A DNA stretch of 64,000 nucleotides from assembly GCF_900101865.1 (NCBI RefSeq), contig NZ_FNAH01000003.1, forward strand, positions 186,001-250,000, in the 5' to 3' direction. Shown here piece by piece: positions 1 through 9,660 of the stretch. Origin of the DNA: Paracoccus isoporae. Lineage in GTDB: Bacteria; Pseudomonadota; Alphaproteobacteria; Rhodobacterales; Rhodobacteraceae. The notes under the pieces are model-generated. The model was not told the DNA's origin and did not search any database. It saw only the letters and a list, made by a program, of their open reading frames with translations. Positions within the stretch are counted from its first letter, which is position 1. Each line of letters starts with the position of its first letter. Position numbers and translations under genes: made by a program.

Positions 1-943
1 CGCCGCTGTCGACGCGAATGCCGGTCCAGCCGGCCAGCCAGTCCGGCGCACCATCCAGAAACCCCTTCGTGCCGTACGTATCTGGCAGGATGATGCGCAG
101 ATTGCCGTCATGCTCCTCGTGCCAGTCGGCCAGCACGCGATACGGGGCCTGCTGCAATTCCTCGTCCGTCTCGGCGAGTGCGGCAAAGACCATCGGCAAC
201 TCATGCGCATTGGTGCCGATCGCCTCCAGATCCCGGCGCATCGCAATCAGGCAATTTGACGTGCCGATGAACTTGCCGCCCGGCGCATTGCCCAGCCCCT
301 CGCCCATCGCCTGCACGCACCAATCCTGCCACAGATAGGAATGCCGCCGCCGCGTGCCGAAATCCGCAATGCGCAGCTCCGGCAGCTTGTCCAGCTCGGT
401 GATCTTTTCCCAGACTCGGGTCATGGCGCGGGCATAGAGCACCTGCAACTCGAACCGGCCCATATCCTTGGTGACGGCGCGGGACCGCAATTCCATGATG
501 ATGGCGAGCGCCGGGATCTCCCACAGCATGACCTCGGGCCATTTGCCCTCGAAGCGGAGCTCATACTGGCCGTCGCGCTTGGTCAGCTCGTATTCCGGCA
601 GTTGCACATTCTCCAGCCATTCCATGAAATCCGGCCGGAACATCTGCCGCTTGCCGTAAAAGGTGTTGCCGCGCAGCCAGGTCGATTCCCCGCGCGTCAG
701 CCTGAGCGCGCGGACCTGGTCGAGCTGTTCGCGCAACTCGCCCTCATCGACCATATCCGCCAGCCGCACGGAGGTCGTGCGGTTGATGAGCTGAAAGGTG
801 ACATTCGTGTCCGGCTTGTTGCGGAACACCGACTGGCACATCAGCAGCTTGTAGAAATCCGTATCCAGCAGGGACCGCACGATCGGGTCGATCTTCCAGC
901 GGTGGTTATAGACGCGCGCGGCAATATCGACATTCGGCATCAT
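1..943 (-). CDS. pncB: Nicotinate phosphoribosyltransferase, C-terminus cut by window edge
   Basis: Catalyses nicotinate + PRPP + ATP to nicotinate mononucleotide, the second step of NAD salvage in the cytoplasm. About 314 codons are present before the window edge. The N-terminus reads [19 protein letters not shown], followed by the family signature around [11 protein letters not shown] and, near residue 218, the conserved segment [10 protein letters not shown]. The start ATG at 943-941 overlaps the TGA of pncA (942-940) as ATGA, so the two salvage genes are translationally coupled. A second in-frame ATG follows directly at 940. Identification is firm; the missing part is only the C-terminal end. 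Confidence 0.93.
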   Translation of the reverse strand, partial: MMPNVDIAARVYNHRWKIDPIVRSLLDTDFYKLLMCQSVFRNKPDTNVTFQLINRTTSVRLADMVDEGELREQLDQVRALRLTRGESTWLRGNTFYGKRQMFRPDFMEWLENVQLPEYELTKRDGQYELRFEGKWPEVMLWEIPALAIIMELRSRAVTKDMGRFELQVLYARAMTRVWEKITELDKLPELRIADFGTRRRHSYLWQDWCVQAMGEGLGNAPGGKFIGTSNCLIAMRRDLEAIGTNAHELPMVFAALAETDEELQQAPYRVLADWHEEHDGNLRIILPDTYGTKGFLDGAPDWLAGWTGIRVDSG

Positions 944-1536
944 ATCAGCGTCACCCCTGCTGCTCGCATCTTCTCCTGCGCCGCGGCGCGCGACCCGTCG
1001 AGGTCGATGGCGCGGGTGGCCTCCTCGATCACGCGCACCGCGAAGCCCAGCTTCGCCGCGTCCATGGCACTCCATGCGACGCAGAAATCATGGGCCAGCC
1101 CGACGAAATCCAGCGCCGTCACCCCGCGCTCGCGCAGATAGCCTTCCAGCCCGGTGCGGGTCTGGTGGTCATTCTCGAAAAAGGCGGAGTAGCTGTCGAT
1201 CTCGGGGCGAAACCCCTTGCGGATCACCAGATCGGCCACATCCACCGCGAGCGCGGGATGAAACTCCGCGCCGGGCGAACCGATGACGCAATGCCGCGGC
1301 CACAGCACCTGCGGGCCATAGGGCATCTCCACCGTCGAGAAGGGGGCGGCCTCCGCATGGTTGTCGGCAAAGCTGGAATGATCGTCCGGGTGCCAGTCCT
1401 GGGTCAGAACGACGGCATCGTAATCCGCCATCAGGTCGTTGATCGGGGCGATGATCTCGTCGCCGCCCTCGACGGCCAGCCTGCCGCCGGGACAGAAATC
1501 CACCTGCGCATCAATCACGATCAGGGCACTCGGCAT
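940..1536 (-). CDS. pncA: Nicotinamidase
   Basis: Hydrolyses nicotinamide to nicotinate, feeding pncB immediately downstream. The 198-residue length is normal for the isochorismatase-like hydrolase family. The catalytic triad is visible as D9, K107 and C152, and the metal-binding set as D47, H49, H53 and H82 (segments TQDWHPDDH and WPRHC). The start ATG is preceded by GGAG (reverse strand of ctcc, 1544-1547). The gene heads a pncA-pncB operon with a 4-base overlap. Confidence 0.95.
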   Translation of the reverse strand: MPSALIVIDAQVDFCPGGRLAVEGGDEIIAPINDLMADYDAVVLTQDWHPDDHSSFADNHAEAAPFSTVEMPYGPQVLWPRHCVIGSPGAEFHPALAVDVADLVIRKGFRPEIDSYSAFFENDHQTRTGLEGYLRERGVTALDFVGLAHDFCVAWSAMDAAKLGFAVRVIEEATRAIDLDGSRAAAQEKMRAAGVTLI

Positions 1537-1692
1537 GGCTCACTCCTCCGTTAAGCTTTGGTAACAGTTGCGGGGCGGGCGTCAATGCCACGCCATGCGC
1601 CGCAATTCGCCGCCCCGCCCTGATCCCTCTTGTGGCGGTTTCGCAGAACTGCGCAAGCTGATCCGGTGGCACGTATTTCAAGGGGGGATTTT

Positions 1693-3339
1693 ATGACTGA
1701 CAATGATCGGCCAGAGGGAACAGGCGGTCCCGGCCAATATCCGGAAGATCTTCACCAGCAGGGCCGTTTCGACGAATACGAATCCGGCTCGGGCCGCTCG
1801 CCCGTGATGCTGTGGGGGTTGCGCGCCGCCGGACTGATCGCGGCGCTGATCGTCTGGCTGATCCTTGGCGGCTCCGAGGGGTTGTCCCCCGATGCGCGCA
1901 ATGTTGCCGCCATCGGCACGCTCATGGCGATCTGGTGGATGTCCGAGGCGATCCCGCTCTCGGCCACCTCGCTTCTGCCCATCGTGTTGATCCCCATGTT
2001 CACCGAACGCACGGTCAGCGAGGCGACGGCGCCCTATGCCAGCTCGATCGTGTTCCTGTTTCTCGGCGGGTTCCTGATCGCCATCGCGATGGAGAAATGG
2101 CATCTGCACCGTCGCATCGCGCTTCTGACGCTGCGCCGGGTGGGGGTGCAGCCCAAGCGGATCATCCTGGGCATGATGATCGCCACCGGCTTTCTGTCGA
2201 TGTGGGTGTCCAACACCGCCACGACGCTGATGATGCTGCCCATCGGGCTGTCGGTGCTGACGCTGGTGATCGAACGCAGCCAGCATACCGATCAGGGCGC
2301 CGAGGTGGGCGAGGAACTCGCCGCGGGCGGCACGATCAGCGAGGTGGTGGACGACCCCAACATCAAGGCATTCGGCATCTGCCTGGTGCTGTCGATTGCA
2401 TGGGCGGCGACGATTGGCGGTCTTGGCACGCTGCTCGGCAGCCCGCCCAACGCCATTGTCGCGGGCTATGTTTCCGATGAGCTGGGCGGTGATATCGGTT
2501 TCCTGCAATGGATGCTGATCGGCCTGCCGCTGGCGGCGGTGTTCATCCTCATCGCCTGGGTGCTGATGACGAACGTGCTCTACCGCTTCAATCTGGACGA
2601 GGTGCCGGGCGGCCGGCAGATGATCGACGAGCAGATCGCCTCGCTCGGCCCGGTCGGCCAGGGCGAGCGGATGGTGATGATCGTCTTTGCCTCCGCGGCG
2701 TTTCTCTGGGTGGTGCCGGGGCTTCTGACCAGCCTGACCGGATCGGATCTGGGCTTCCTCGGGCTGCTGGACGACACCGCCATCGCCATTGCGGCGGGTA
2801 TTGCGCTGTTCCTGCTGCCGGGGCGCGGGCGCACCACCATGGTGCTGGAATGGAAGGATGCCGAAAACGGCCTGCCCTGGGGGGTGCTGCTGCTTTTCGG
2901 CGGCGGGCTGAGCCTGGCGGGTGCGGTGGCGGCGAGCGGGCTCGATCAGTGGTTCGGCCAGCAGGTGCAGGGGCTTGGATCGCTGACCCCGATCATGCTG
3001 GTGGCGGCGGTCGTCACGCTGATCCTGTTCCTGACCGAGATCACCTCGAACACCGCCACGGCCGCGACCTTCATCCCGATCCTGGGCGGGGTCGCCGTGG
3101 GCATCGGCGTCGATCCGATGGCGCTGTTGATCCCGGCGGCGTTTGCGGCGACCTGCGCCTTCATGCTGCCGGTGGGTACGCCGCCCAATGCCATCGTCTT
3201 CGGCACCGGCGCGGTGACGATCGGGCAGATGGCGCGGGGGGGATTCGTGCTGAACGTGGTGGGGATCGTGCTCATCACAATGTTCATCTATCTGCTCGGC
3301 GGCTTCGCGCTCGGCATCACCTTCGGATCGGGCGGCTGA
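1693..3339 (+). CDS. SLC13/DASS-family anion:sodium symporter
   Basis: Polytopic inner-membrane transporter of 548 residues. After a charged ~40-residue cytoplasmic N-terminus there are about 11-12 hydrophobic segments. The two SNT-type substrate/sodium motifs of the divalent anion:Na+ symporter family are visible as SNTATTLMMLPI and, near the C-terminal end, SNTATAATFIPIL; GSPPNAIV and GTPPNAIV form the matching repeat pair. The start at 1693 is chosen over an upstream in-frame ATG (1630) because AAGGGGGGA at 1680-1688 is a good ribosome-binding site and the extra N-terminus looks non-coding. Likely substrates are C4-dicarboxylates, citrate or sulfate; the sequence does not decide which. Confidence 0.85.
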   Translation: MTDNDRPEGTGGPGQYPEDLHQQGRFDEYESGSGRSPVMLWGLRAAGLIAALIVWLILGGSEGLSPDARNVAAIGTLMAIWWMSEAIPLSATSLLPIVLIPMFTERTVSEATAPYASSIVFLFLGGFLIAIAMEKWHLHRRIALLTLRRVGVQPKRIILGMMIATGFLSMWVSNTATTLMMLPIGLSVLTLVIERSQHTDQGAEVGEELAAGGTISEVVDDPNIKAFGICLVLSIAWAATIGGLGTLLGSPPNAIVAGYVSDELGGDIGFLQWMLIGLPLAAVFILIAWVLMTNVLYRFNLDEVPGGRQMIDEQIASLGPVGQGERMVMIVFASAAFLWVVPGLLTSLTGSDLGFLGLLDDTAIAIAAGIALFLLPGRGRTTMVLEWKDAENGLPWGVLLLFGGGLSLAGAVAASGLDQWFGQQVQGLGSLTPIMLVAAVVTLILFLTEITSNTATAATFIPILGGVAVGIGVDPMALLIPAAFAATCAFMLPVGTPPNAIVFGTGAVTIGQMARGGFVLNVVGIVLITMFIYLLGGFALGITFGSGG

Positions 3340-3382
3340 TCCGGGATTTGACGACTCGGGGCGCGGCGATTAAGGGCAGCAG

Positions 3383-4306
3383 ATGCTGACCGTCGCCGCG
3401 CTTTACCATTTCACCCGCTTCCCCGAGCCCGAGGCGCTCAAGGCCCCGCTGGCGAAAACCGCCTGCGCGAACGGGGTGCGCGGCACGCTTCTGCTCGCGC
3501 CCGAGGGGATCAACGGCACCATCGCCGGCACGCGTCAGGGGATCGATGCGGTGCTGGATCATATCCGAACCCTGCCCGGCTGCGCTGATCTCGACTGGAA
3601 GGAAAGCGCCGCGGCCGAGATGCCTTTCGGCCGGATGAAGGTCCGGTTAAAGCGCGAGATCGTGACCATGGGCCAGCCAGCGGTGGACCCGACCGCCGCT
3701 GTCGGCCGCTATGTCGCGCCCGCCGAGTGGAACGCACTGATCGAGGCCGAGGATGTGGCGGTGATCGACACCCGCAATGATTACGAGGTCGGCATCGGCA
3801 CGTTCGAGGGCGCGGTCAATCCCGAAACGAAGTCCTTCCGTGAATTTCCCGAATGGTGGGCGCAAAACGCGGATCGCTTCAAGGGTAAGCGCGTCGCCAT
3901 GTTCTGCACCGGCGGGATCCGCTGCGAAAAATCGACGAATTACCTGATCTCGCAGGGCGTTGAGGAGGTGTTCCACCTGCAAGGCGGGATCCTGAAATAT
4001 CTCGAAGAGGTGCCGGAGGAAGACAGCCGCTGGCAAGGCGAATGCTTCGTCTTCGATCAGCGGGTGAGCCTCGGCCATGGGCTAAGGCCGGGCAGTTACG
4101 ATCTGTGTCACGCCTGCCGCCGCCCGCTGGCGGATGCCGACAAGGCCCGGCCGGAATATGAGGACGGCGTCTCCTGCCATCGCTGCATCGGGGAATATTC
4201 CGATGCCGACCGGGCGCGGTTCCGAGAGCGCCAGAAACAGGTCGAGCTGGCTGCGACGCGTGGCGAGGCGCATATCGGCGCGGATCACGGCAAAAGCGGC
4301 GGCTGA
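3383..4306 (+). CDS. trhO: tRNA uridine(34) hydroxylase TrhO (rhodanese-domain UPF0176)
   Basis: 307 residues. The family performs oxygen-dependent 5-hydroxylation of U34 in certain tRNAs. An N-terminal acylphosphatase-like region (to about residue 95) precedes a rhodanese domain with active-site C175 in the loop CTGGIRCEKS; C181 is also conserved. The cysteine-rich C-terminus (CHACRRP and CHRCIGEY) is the usual zinc-like tail. It lies 43 bases after the SLC13 gene and could share its transcript. Confidence 0.9.
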   Translation: MLTVAALYHFTRFPEPEALKAPLAKTACANGVRGTLLLAPEGINGTIAGTRQGIDAVLDHIRTLPGCADLDWKESAAAEMPFGRMKVRLKREIVTMGQPAVDPTAAVGRYVAPAEWNALIEAEDVAVIDTRNDYEVGIGTFEGAVNPETKSFREFPEWWAQNADRFKGKRVAMFCTGGIRCEKSTNYLISQGVEEVFHLQGGILKYLEEVPEEDSRWQGECFVFDQRVSLGHGLRPGSYDLCHACRRPLADADKARPEYEDGVSCHRCIGEYSDADRARFRERQKQVELAATRGEAHIGADHGKSGG

Positions 4307-4463
4307 GTTGCCAGATCGCGAAACAGAGGTCCAGCGTCCCACCGCGGGCTGACGCCGTCATCGCCCCCGCATCGCGCTTTATCTCGCATCCCCGCTGAAC
4401 GACCGTCCTGCTCGGTCCGGCGAAGAAGCGTCCGCCCGGGGGGCGGTCGGACGCTGGCCCGAC

Positions 4464-4615
4464 GGGGCATGCGCCCCTTGTTCCGGGCCGGGCCTGCTGC
4501 GGTCACGAGAGTTGGCGCGTTCGGTATCGGACACAGGGCAGCGGACGCCCGTGCGGGCGGTCGTCCGCTGCCCGGCGGGGCTGCGCCCCTTGATTCCGGG
4601 CGGGTCTCCTACGGA
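4464..4615. repeat. GC-rich intergenic repeats: ~38-bp imperfect direct repeat plus perfect 12-bp-stem hairpin
   Basis: The 432-base gap between trhO and the AEC transporter has no convincing gene. It contains two copies of a ~38-bp unit (4464-4502 and 4577-4615), each starting GGGGC(A)TGCGCCCCTTG and running into TTCCGGGC. Between them is an inverted repeat whose left arm GGGCAGCGGACG (4536-4547) pairs perfectly with CGTCCGCTGCCC (4562-4573). No U-tract follows, so it is not a classical rho-independent terminator. A related hairpin recurs at 7984-8014. Confidence 0.7.
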
Positions 4616-4738
4616 GCCTTTGGCCTGCGTGTTGCGATCCTGCTGCGCCTGGGGCGGCCCACCCGCCCCGCGCCCCGTCTTGCAACTCCAAGCCCCGGAT
4701 GGTCTTGTCGCCCTGTCACGGCCCGCAGCCAGCAGGAC

Positions 4739-5671
4739 ATGAACATGCTGCCGATCTTCTTCAAGACGCTGCCCTTCTTCCTGCTGATCGGGCTTGGCTG
4801 GGCGGCCGCGCGGACCCGGTTCTTCCCGCCCGAGGCCGCCGCCTGGCTGACCAAATTCGTCTTCTACTTCCCGCTTTCCGCGATGCTCTTCCGCTTCGCC
4901 GCGACGCTGGAGATCGGGCAGATCTGGGATCCGCGCTTTGCCGCGGCCTATCTGGCCGGCTCGCTGGTGATCTGGGGAATCGGGGTGGCCGCCGCGCGCG
5001 CCCGCGGCCTCAGCCTGGGCGATGCGGTGATGGAGGCGCATTGCTGCGTCATCGGAAATACCGGCTTTCTCGGCGTGCCGATGCTGGTCGTGCTGATGGG
5101 CGATGCCGCCGCCGGGCCGGTGCTGATGATCCTCATCATCGACCTGGTGGTGTTTTCTACCCTCATCACCCTCATCATCACCGCCGCGCGGCAAGGCCGT
5201 CTGCGCCTGTCGATGACCGGCACACTGTTGAAGGGGCTGGTGGCCAACCCGATGATCGTCTCGATGCTGGCGGGGCTGATCTGGTCGGGCGCGTCCCTGC
5301 CCATCCCCGGCCCGGCGATGGAGTTCCTGACGCTGCTGTCAGCCGCCGCAACCCCCGGCGCGCTGTTTGCCATCGGCGCGAGCCTGGTCGGCCGCCGGGC
5401 CGAGCGCCCCGCCATCGCCGTCTGGCTCAGCAGCGCAAAGCTGGTACTGCACCCGCTGGCGGTGGGGATCGCCGCCTGGGCGCTCGGCGTTGCGGCCTTC
5501 CCGGCGGCGGTGATGATCGCCGCCGCCGCCCTGCCCGTGGCGGGCAATGTCTACATGCTGGCGCAGTATTTCGGCATCGCCGTGCAGCGCGTGTCCTCGG
5601 CGATCCTGATCTCGACCGCGGCCAGCGTGTTCACCATCCCTGTCGTGATGCATCTGATCGAGAAAGGCTGA
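4739..5671 (+). CDS. AEC-family (auxin efflux carrier-like) transporter
   Basis: 310 residues with about ten hydrophobic helices arranged as two five-helix halves, as expected for the AEC/malonate permease-type family (inner membrane). The conserved GNTGFLGVP segment lies near residue 105. The start ATG at 4739 is chosen because upstream in-frame sequence is repeat-rich and proline/arginine-rich; an ATG two codons later (4745) is equally possible, and CAGGA lies just upstream. Five bases separate it from the crotonase gene, so it is the first gene of a three-gene operon. Substrate is probably an organic acid, not determinable here. Confidence 0.85.
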   Translation: MNMLPIFFKTLPFFLLIGLGWAAARTRFFPPEAAAWLTKFVFYFPLSAMLFRFAATLEIGQIWDPRFAAAYLAGSLVIWGIGVAAARARGLSLGDAVMEAHCCVIGNTGFLGVPMLVVLMGDAAAGPVLMILIIDLVVFSTLITLIITAARQGRLRLSMTGTLLKGLVANPMIVSMLAGLIWSGASLPIPGPAMEFLTLLSAAATPGALFAIGASLVGRRAERPAIAVWLSSAKLVLHPLAVGIAAWALGVAAFPAAVMIAAAALPVAGNVYMLAQYFGIAVQRVSSAILISTAASVFTIPVVMHLIEKG

Positions 5672-5676
5672 TCCGC

Positions 5677-6480
5677 ATGTCCCGCATCTCCGAACTGAAA
5701 CTCGAACATACCCTGCTGGATCTGGACGAGGACGGCATTGCCACGGTGACGCTGAACCGCCCGGCAAAGCGCAACGCGCTCAACGCCGCCACCATCGACG
5801 AGCTGACAGAGATCTTCCGCAGCCTCCCCCGCGCCGGGGCGAGGGCCTGCGTGCTGCGCGGCGCGGGTGATCATTTCTGCGCCGGGCTGGACCTGGTCGA
5901 GCATCACGCCGAAGACCGCGCGCCCGAAGATTTCATGCATCTCTGCCTGCATTGGCACGAGGCGTTCAACAAGATGGAATATGGCGGCGTGCCGATCATC
6001 GCCGCACTCCACGGCGCGGTGGTGGGCGGCGGGCTGGAACTGGCCGCGGCCGCACATCTGCGGGTGATCGACGAGACCGCCTATTTCGGCCTGCCCGAGG
6101 GGCAGCGGGGCCTGTTCACCGGCGGCGGGGCCACGATCCGGGTCGCCGATCTGATCGGCAAGTCGCGCATGATCGACATGATGCTGACCGGCCGTCTCTA
6201 TCGCGGCGAGGAGGCGGTGACGGTCGGGCTGGCGAACTACATCGCCGCCGACAGCGCCGCGAAAGCGCAGGAGATCGCGCGCCGCTGCGCCGAGAACCTG
6301 CCCTTGTCGAATTTCGCCATCTGCTCGGCGATCAGCCATATGCAGAACATGTCGCCGCTGGATGCAGCCTATGCCGAATCGGTGGTCGCAGGCGTGGTGA
6401 ACACCCAGCAGGCGGCGCGGGACCGGCTGGCGGCCTTTCGCGATGGCAGCGGGCCGCGGATCAAACCGACGCAGGGTTGA
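5677..6480 (+). CDS. Enoyl-CoA hydratase/isomerase (crotonase family)
   Basis: 267 residues. Crotonase-fold enzyme acting on acyl-CoA thioesters. Both oxyanion-hole segments are visible ([13 protein letters not shown] near residue 65 and [12 protein letters not shown] near residue 115). An acidic residue sits in GLPEGQRGL, the catalytic-loop region, with FTGGGATIR following. The start at 5677 is five bases after the AEC stop; the much longer upstream open frame is a shadow of the AEC gene. Located between an AEC carrier and a thiolase, it probably serves beta-oxidation-like degradation of a small carboxylic acid. Confidence 0.87.
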   Translation: MSRISELKLEHTLLDLDEDGIATVTLNRPAKRNALNAATIDELTEIFRSLPRAGARACVLRGAGDHFCAGLDLVEHHAEDRAPEDFMHLCLHWHEAFNKMEYGGVPIIAALHGAVVGGGLELAAAAHLRVIDETAYFGLPEGQRGLFTGGGATIRVADLIGKSRMIDMMLTGRLYRGEEAVTVGLANYIAADSAAKAQEIARRCAENLPLSNFAICSAISHMQNMSPLDAAYAESVVAGVVNTQQAARDRLAAFRDGSGPRIKPTQG

Positions 6481-6539
6481 GCCTATACAGCCGCGCCCGG
6501 CGCACCTAATCTTCCCCCGAACCATTGGGGGAGTTTCAC

Positions 6540-7721
6540 ATGTGCGAGTCCGATATCGTCATCCTGTCCGGCGCGCGCACCGCCATCGGCACGTTCGGCG
6601 GCAGCCTGGCCACGGTGCCGCCCATCGACCTGGCCGCGACCGTCACCCGCGCCGCGATGGAACGCGCCGGGGTCGCGCCCGATCAGATCGGCACGGTCGT
6701 GTTCGGCCATGTCATCAACACCGAGCCGCGCGACATGTATCTGTCGCGCGTGGCCATGCTGGATGCGGGTATTCCCGACACCACACCGGCGATGAACGTG
6801 AACCGGCTCTGCGGGTCGGGCGCGCAGGCCATCGTCTCGGCGGTGCAGTCCCTGATGCTGGGCGATGCCGATTTCGCCGTGGCGGGCGGGGCGGAATCCA
6901 TGTCGCGCGCGCCTTACGCGGTGCCGAAGGCGCGGTTCGGCTCCAAGATGGGGGACGCCAAGATGCTCGACATGATGACCGGCGCGCTGACCTGTCCGAT
7001 GGGGACCGGGCATATGGGCGTGACGGCGGAGAATGTCGCCGATGAACATGGCATCAGCCGGGCGGATCAGGACGCGTTCGCCCTGCAATCGCAGGAGCGC
7101 GCGGCGGCGGCGATTGCCGAGGGGCGCTTTGCCGAGCAGATCGTGCCGGTGGAGATTTCCAGCCGCAAGGGCCCGGTCACCTTCGAGGTGGACGAGCATC
7201 CCAAGCAGACATCGGCCGAGAAGCTGGCCGGGCTGAGGCCGGTGTTCCGCAAGGAAGGCAGCGTCACGGCGGGCAACGCCTCGGGCATCAATGACGGCGC
7301 GGCGGCGCTGATCCTGGCCCGCGCGGAGGCCGCGAAATCCGCCGGTCTGACCCCGCGTTTCCGCGTCCTGGGCTATGCCCATGCCGGCGTCCGGCCCGAG
7401 GTGATGGGCATCGGCCCGGTGCCCGCGGTCCAGCAATTGCTGGAGAAAACCGGGCTTTCGGCAGGCGATTTCGACGTCATCGAATCGAACGAGGCCTTTG
7501 CCGCGCAGGCTTTGGCGGTCAACAAGGAGCTGGGTCTGGACCCCGCGAAGGTGAACCCGAATGGCGGGGCGATCGCGCTCGGCCACCCGGTCGGCGCGAC
7601 CGGGGCGATCATCACCATCAAGACGATGTACGAGCTGGAGCGGACCGGCGGCAGGCGCGGGCTCATCACCATGTGCATCGGCGGCGGCCAGGGGATCGCA
7701 CTGGCCATCGAGCGGCTCTGA
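6540..7721 (+). CDS. Acetyl-CoA acetyltransferase / thiolase
   Basis: 393 residues, the usual length for thiolase II. The acyl-accepting cysteine is C91 (NRLCGSGAQA); the second pair is H349 (ALGHPVGATG) and C379 (TMCIGGGQG). GGGGGAG at 6527-6533 is a good ribosome-binding site for the ATG at 6540; an upstream TTG in frame (6525) is not needed. It follows the crotonase by 59 bases. Whether it works in the biosynthetic (acetoacetyl-CoA) or the degradative direction cannot be read from the sequence. Confidence 0.93.
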   Translation: MCESDIVILSGARTAIGTFGGSLATVPPIDLAATVTRAAMERAGVAPDQIGTVVFGHVINTEPRDMYLSRVAMLDAGIPDTTPAMNVNRLCGSGAQAIVSAVQSLMLGDADFAVAGGAESMSRAPYAVPKARFGSKMGDAKMLDMMTGALTCPMGTGHMGVTAENVADEHGISRADQDAFALQSQERAAAAIAEGRFAEQIVPVEISSRKGPVTFEVDEHPKQTSAEKLAGLRPVFRKEGSVTAGNASGINDGAAALILARAEAAKSAGLTPRFRVLGYAHAGVRPEVMGIGPVPAVQQLLEKTGLSAGDFDVIESNEAFAAQALAVNKELGLDPAKVNPNGGAIALGHPVGATGAIITIKTMYELERTGGRRGLITMCIGGGQGIALAIERL

Positions 7722-7816
7722 CCGCGCGCAACGGGGGGCGCGCGCAGGGTGTTGCGCGGCGGCGGGCGCGGAGGCGATCCGGGCCAGCAAATGCTGGGAT
7801 TTGCGCCCGCACCGCA

Positions 7817-7838
7817 CGTACACCGGGCGTACACCGGA
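7817..7838. repeat. Two tandem 11-bp units CGTACACCGGG / CGTACACCGGA
   Basis: Two head-to-tail 11-bp units at 7817-7827 and 7828-7838. On the opposite strand they read TCCGGTGTACG and CCCGGTGTACG, the same unit found four times in tandem at 55728-55771. The one-helical-turn period suggests a DNA-binding site cluster rather than coding sequence. Confidence 0.7.
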
Positions 7839-7983
7839 GATGGCGGGTCCGGCCCCGGGCGCGGCGACGGGCGGCGCGGGTCCGGTGATCCGGGGGCGCG
7901 GAGGTTCGTGAGGTGGTCGGTGCCGGGAGAAGAGGCGGGTCGGCGGTGCCGGTTGGATGAGGTCTGAGGCGCGGCGCGGCAGA

Positions 7984-8014
7984 GGGCAGCGGACGACCGT
8001 AGGGGTCCGCTGCC
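7984..8014. repeat. Second copy of the GGGCAGCGGACG hairpin
   Basis: Left arm GGCAGCGGAC (7985-7994) pairs with GTCCGCTGCC (8005-8014). The left arm and its extension AGGGCAGCGGACG-CCGT match the hairpin at 4536-4573 with one substitution, and the right-hand flank CTGCC(T/C)GGC is also shared. It looks like a small dispersed palindromic intergenic repeat. Confidence 0.65.
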
Positions 8015-8150
8015 TGGCTTTGTGGCCGGGCGGTTTATGGGGACGGATCGCTTTGTGGCTGGTCGGTGTGGAGGGGTGACGAAGCGGACGTGCTAGTTTT
8101 GGACTTCCACATAAGTGTGGATGTGATCCCGCCAAAATTCCAACCGTAGA

Positions 8151-8179
8151 TTGCCAATTTTTCGCAATTATCATATACC
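8151..8179 (+). promoter_or_regulatory. Candidate sigma70-type promoter for the HEPN gene
   Basis: TTGCCA at 8151-8156, a 17-base spacer, then TATACC at 8174-8179. The predicted transcript would start only about 12 bases before the ATG, with AAGG at 8189-8192 as a weak ribosome-binding site. An inverted repeat CCACA-TAAG-TGTGG lies upstream at 8107-8120 and could bind a regulator. The assignment is inference from motif matching. Confidence 0.35.
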
Positions 8180-8197
8180 CCTTTCTCAAGGCCAAAA

Positions 8198-9589
8198 ATG
8201 ACGAAAGAAAATTCAGGATCATATACTTTTACAATAGATGGCGATGGTGAGGTCCCCCATGGTTGGTCTGGTGTCCTTACCTACCCAGAAGTGAAATCTG
8301 CAAGTGTTCAGTTTAAGCTTTTTAGCAATAACAATTTCGGATTTGTAAAACCATTCCGCCTGTTGGGCGCTCATGACAAGTATGTTGTGCATGGTTGGTT
8401 GAATTCCTGTCGTCCTGTCACGCTTTTAGAGCCTTTTTATAACTCCAACGGCGGTGGAGTACTGGCATATGGATTTCGGCAATCAACATATTTATCTGGC
8501 TATGTAGGCAGTTTGGTTGAGGGGGCGCATTTAGATAGCGACAATGAGTCCGCCATTTCGGAGGTTGGATTTTGGTCTGAGTCTCTGGTTACAATTGCTC
8601 AAATGCAAGCATGCCAGAATAAGGCCATAGCGTGCCGGGAAGGCACGCCTGAAGCAGAAACGTTGTTATCTGAGACGGATGTGGCTGATCTTGGTAAGCT
8701 TAACTTTACGATTACCTACCGCTTTGATGAAAATTCCCGCAAGCAAGTTTCTCGGGCATATACCCGCCTGAAAACTAAACGCGGAATTGACATCTGGACT
8801 GCACAAAGCTGGGCGAGGTTTCATCTGCACTTTATTGACTTTATAGTCGGTGCGTCGGCAGGGGACTTTCGTACTTCAGTATTTATTGATGAGCCTGATA
8901 GTTCTGACTATAGACTTGATAATCACTTGAGGTTGGCTGTTTATCCAAGGCAGAAGGCAGACCACTTAAGGAACATCAGCATTATCTTGACAAACCCGAT
9001 TGACGCTATCCCAGAGGCTTTGGCGAATGCGTGGATCGACGATAGTATCAAGGAACGTGTTCTCGCAGCAGCCACCTTGCGGTCTGCAAAGCTAGGTATC
9101 TTTGAGCGCTTCATACGAACGATTACCTTTCTCGAGCAATGGCTGCATGTGAGGTACCCAGACTGCTCTGAGAGGCAAGATCGGTTCAGTTCCTACGTAA
9201 ATGACTACAATGCGCACCTGAGGACGGCATCGAAAGAAGTAAAGAGCTTTGCAGAAGAATTTGCCCGACCTCGGTATCCAAAGAAAAATAGTCTAAAAGA
9301 ACTCTTAGTGAAAGCTTTCAGTGAGTGCCGGCCTTTTGGCTTGGCTTGCGATAACCAGCAAGCGCAAATCATGGCGGATCGTCGAAACGACTTAGCGCAT
9401 GGGAAAGAACCTACTGCTAGAGATCAAATACATGAGTTACTCATTGGGTCCGACCTCGGTTTGGCAGTTATTGAGTTGTTGACGTTGAAAGATATAGGGC
9501 TTGACCCAGCAAATAATTTTAGGCCGCGGTATGGCCGCTATGGAACTCAACACGGAATCTATACCTTAGAAGCCAGAGGTGATGACTAG
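8198..9589 (+). CDS. ApeA-like HEPN anti-phage (abortive infection) protein
   Basis: 463 residues. Base composition is strikingly AT-rich (near 45% GC by eye) against GC-rich flanks, a sign of recent transfer. The N-terminal ~190 residues look like the beta-rich ApeA N-terminal domain (segments such as GVLTYPEV, VVHGWLN and VTLLEPF). The C-terminal half is helical and carries R396-N-D-L-A-H401, the Rx4H motif of HEPN ribonucleases, inside MADRRNDLAHGKE. ApeA is known as a stand-alone HEPN defence gene in other bacteria, and this gene likewise stands alone between unrelated operons. The domain assignment comes from recalled family features, not a search. A HEPN protein of another kind remains possible; the RNase-type motif itself is plain. 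Confidence 0.7.
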   Translation: MTKENSGSYTFTIDGDGEVPHGWSGVLTYPEVKSASVQFKLFSNNNFGFVKPFRLLGAHDKYVVHGWLNSCRPVTLLEPFYNSNGGGVLAYGFRQSTYLSGYVGSLVEGAHLDSDNESAISEVGFWSESLVTIAQMQACQNKAIACREGTPEAETLLSETDVADLGKLNFTITYRFDENSRKQVSRAYTRLKTKRGIDIWTAQSWARFHLHFIDFIVGASAGDFRTSVFIDEPDSSDYRLDNHLRLAVYPRQKADHLRNISIILTNPIDAIPEALANAWIDDSIKERVLAAATLRSAKLGIFERFIRTITFLEQWLHVRYPDCSERQDRFSSYVNDYNAHLRTASKEVKSFAEEFARPRYPKKNSLKELLVKAFSECRPFGLACDNQQAQIMADRRNDLAHGKEPTARDQIHELLIGSDLGLAVIELLTLKDIGLDPANNFRPRYGRYGTQHGIYTLEARGDD

Positions 9590-9660
9590 CTTGTGCTTTG
9601 CAAGGTCTGTTTACGGCGTAGAGCGGCCCTCTGTGCGCAGTGCGGCTCACCGCCCCCCCC

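Larger units (their letters stand above)
7722..8100. other. Gene-free GC-rich stretch left of the AT-rich island
   Basis: No credible coding sequence. It holds the tandem 11-bp repeat at 7817-7838 and the dispersed hairpin at 7984-8014. Base composition drops sharply from about position 8090 onward, marking the left border of the acquired segment that carries the HEPN gene. No direct repeat matching the right border (about 9600-9650) was found by eye. Confidence 0.6.

Noticed and set aside
8090..9650. Search for target-site duplications or an att site at the island borders
   Set aside because: No matching direct repeats, tRNA gene or integrase could be seen by eye.
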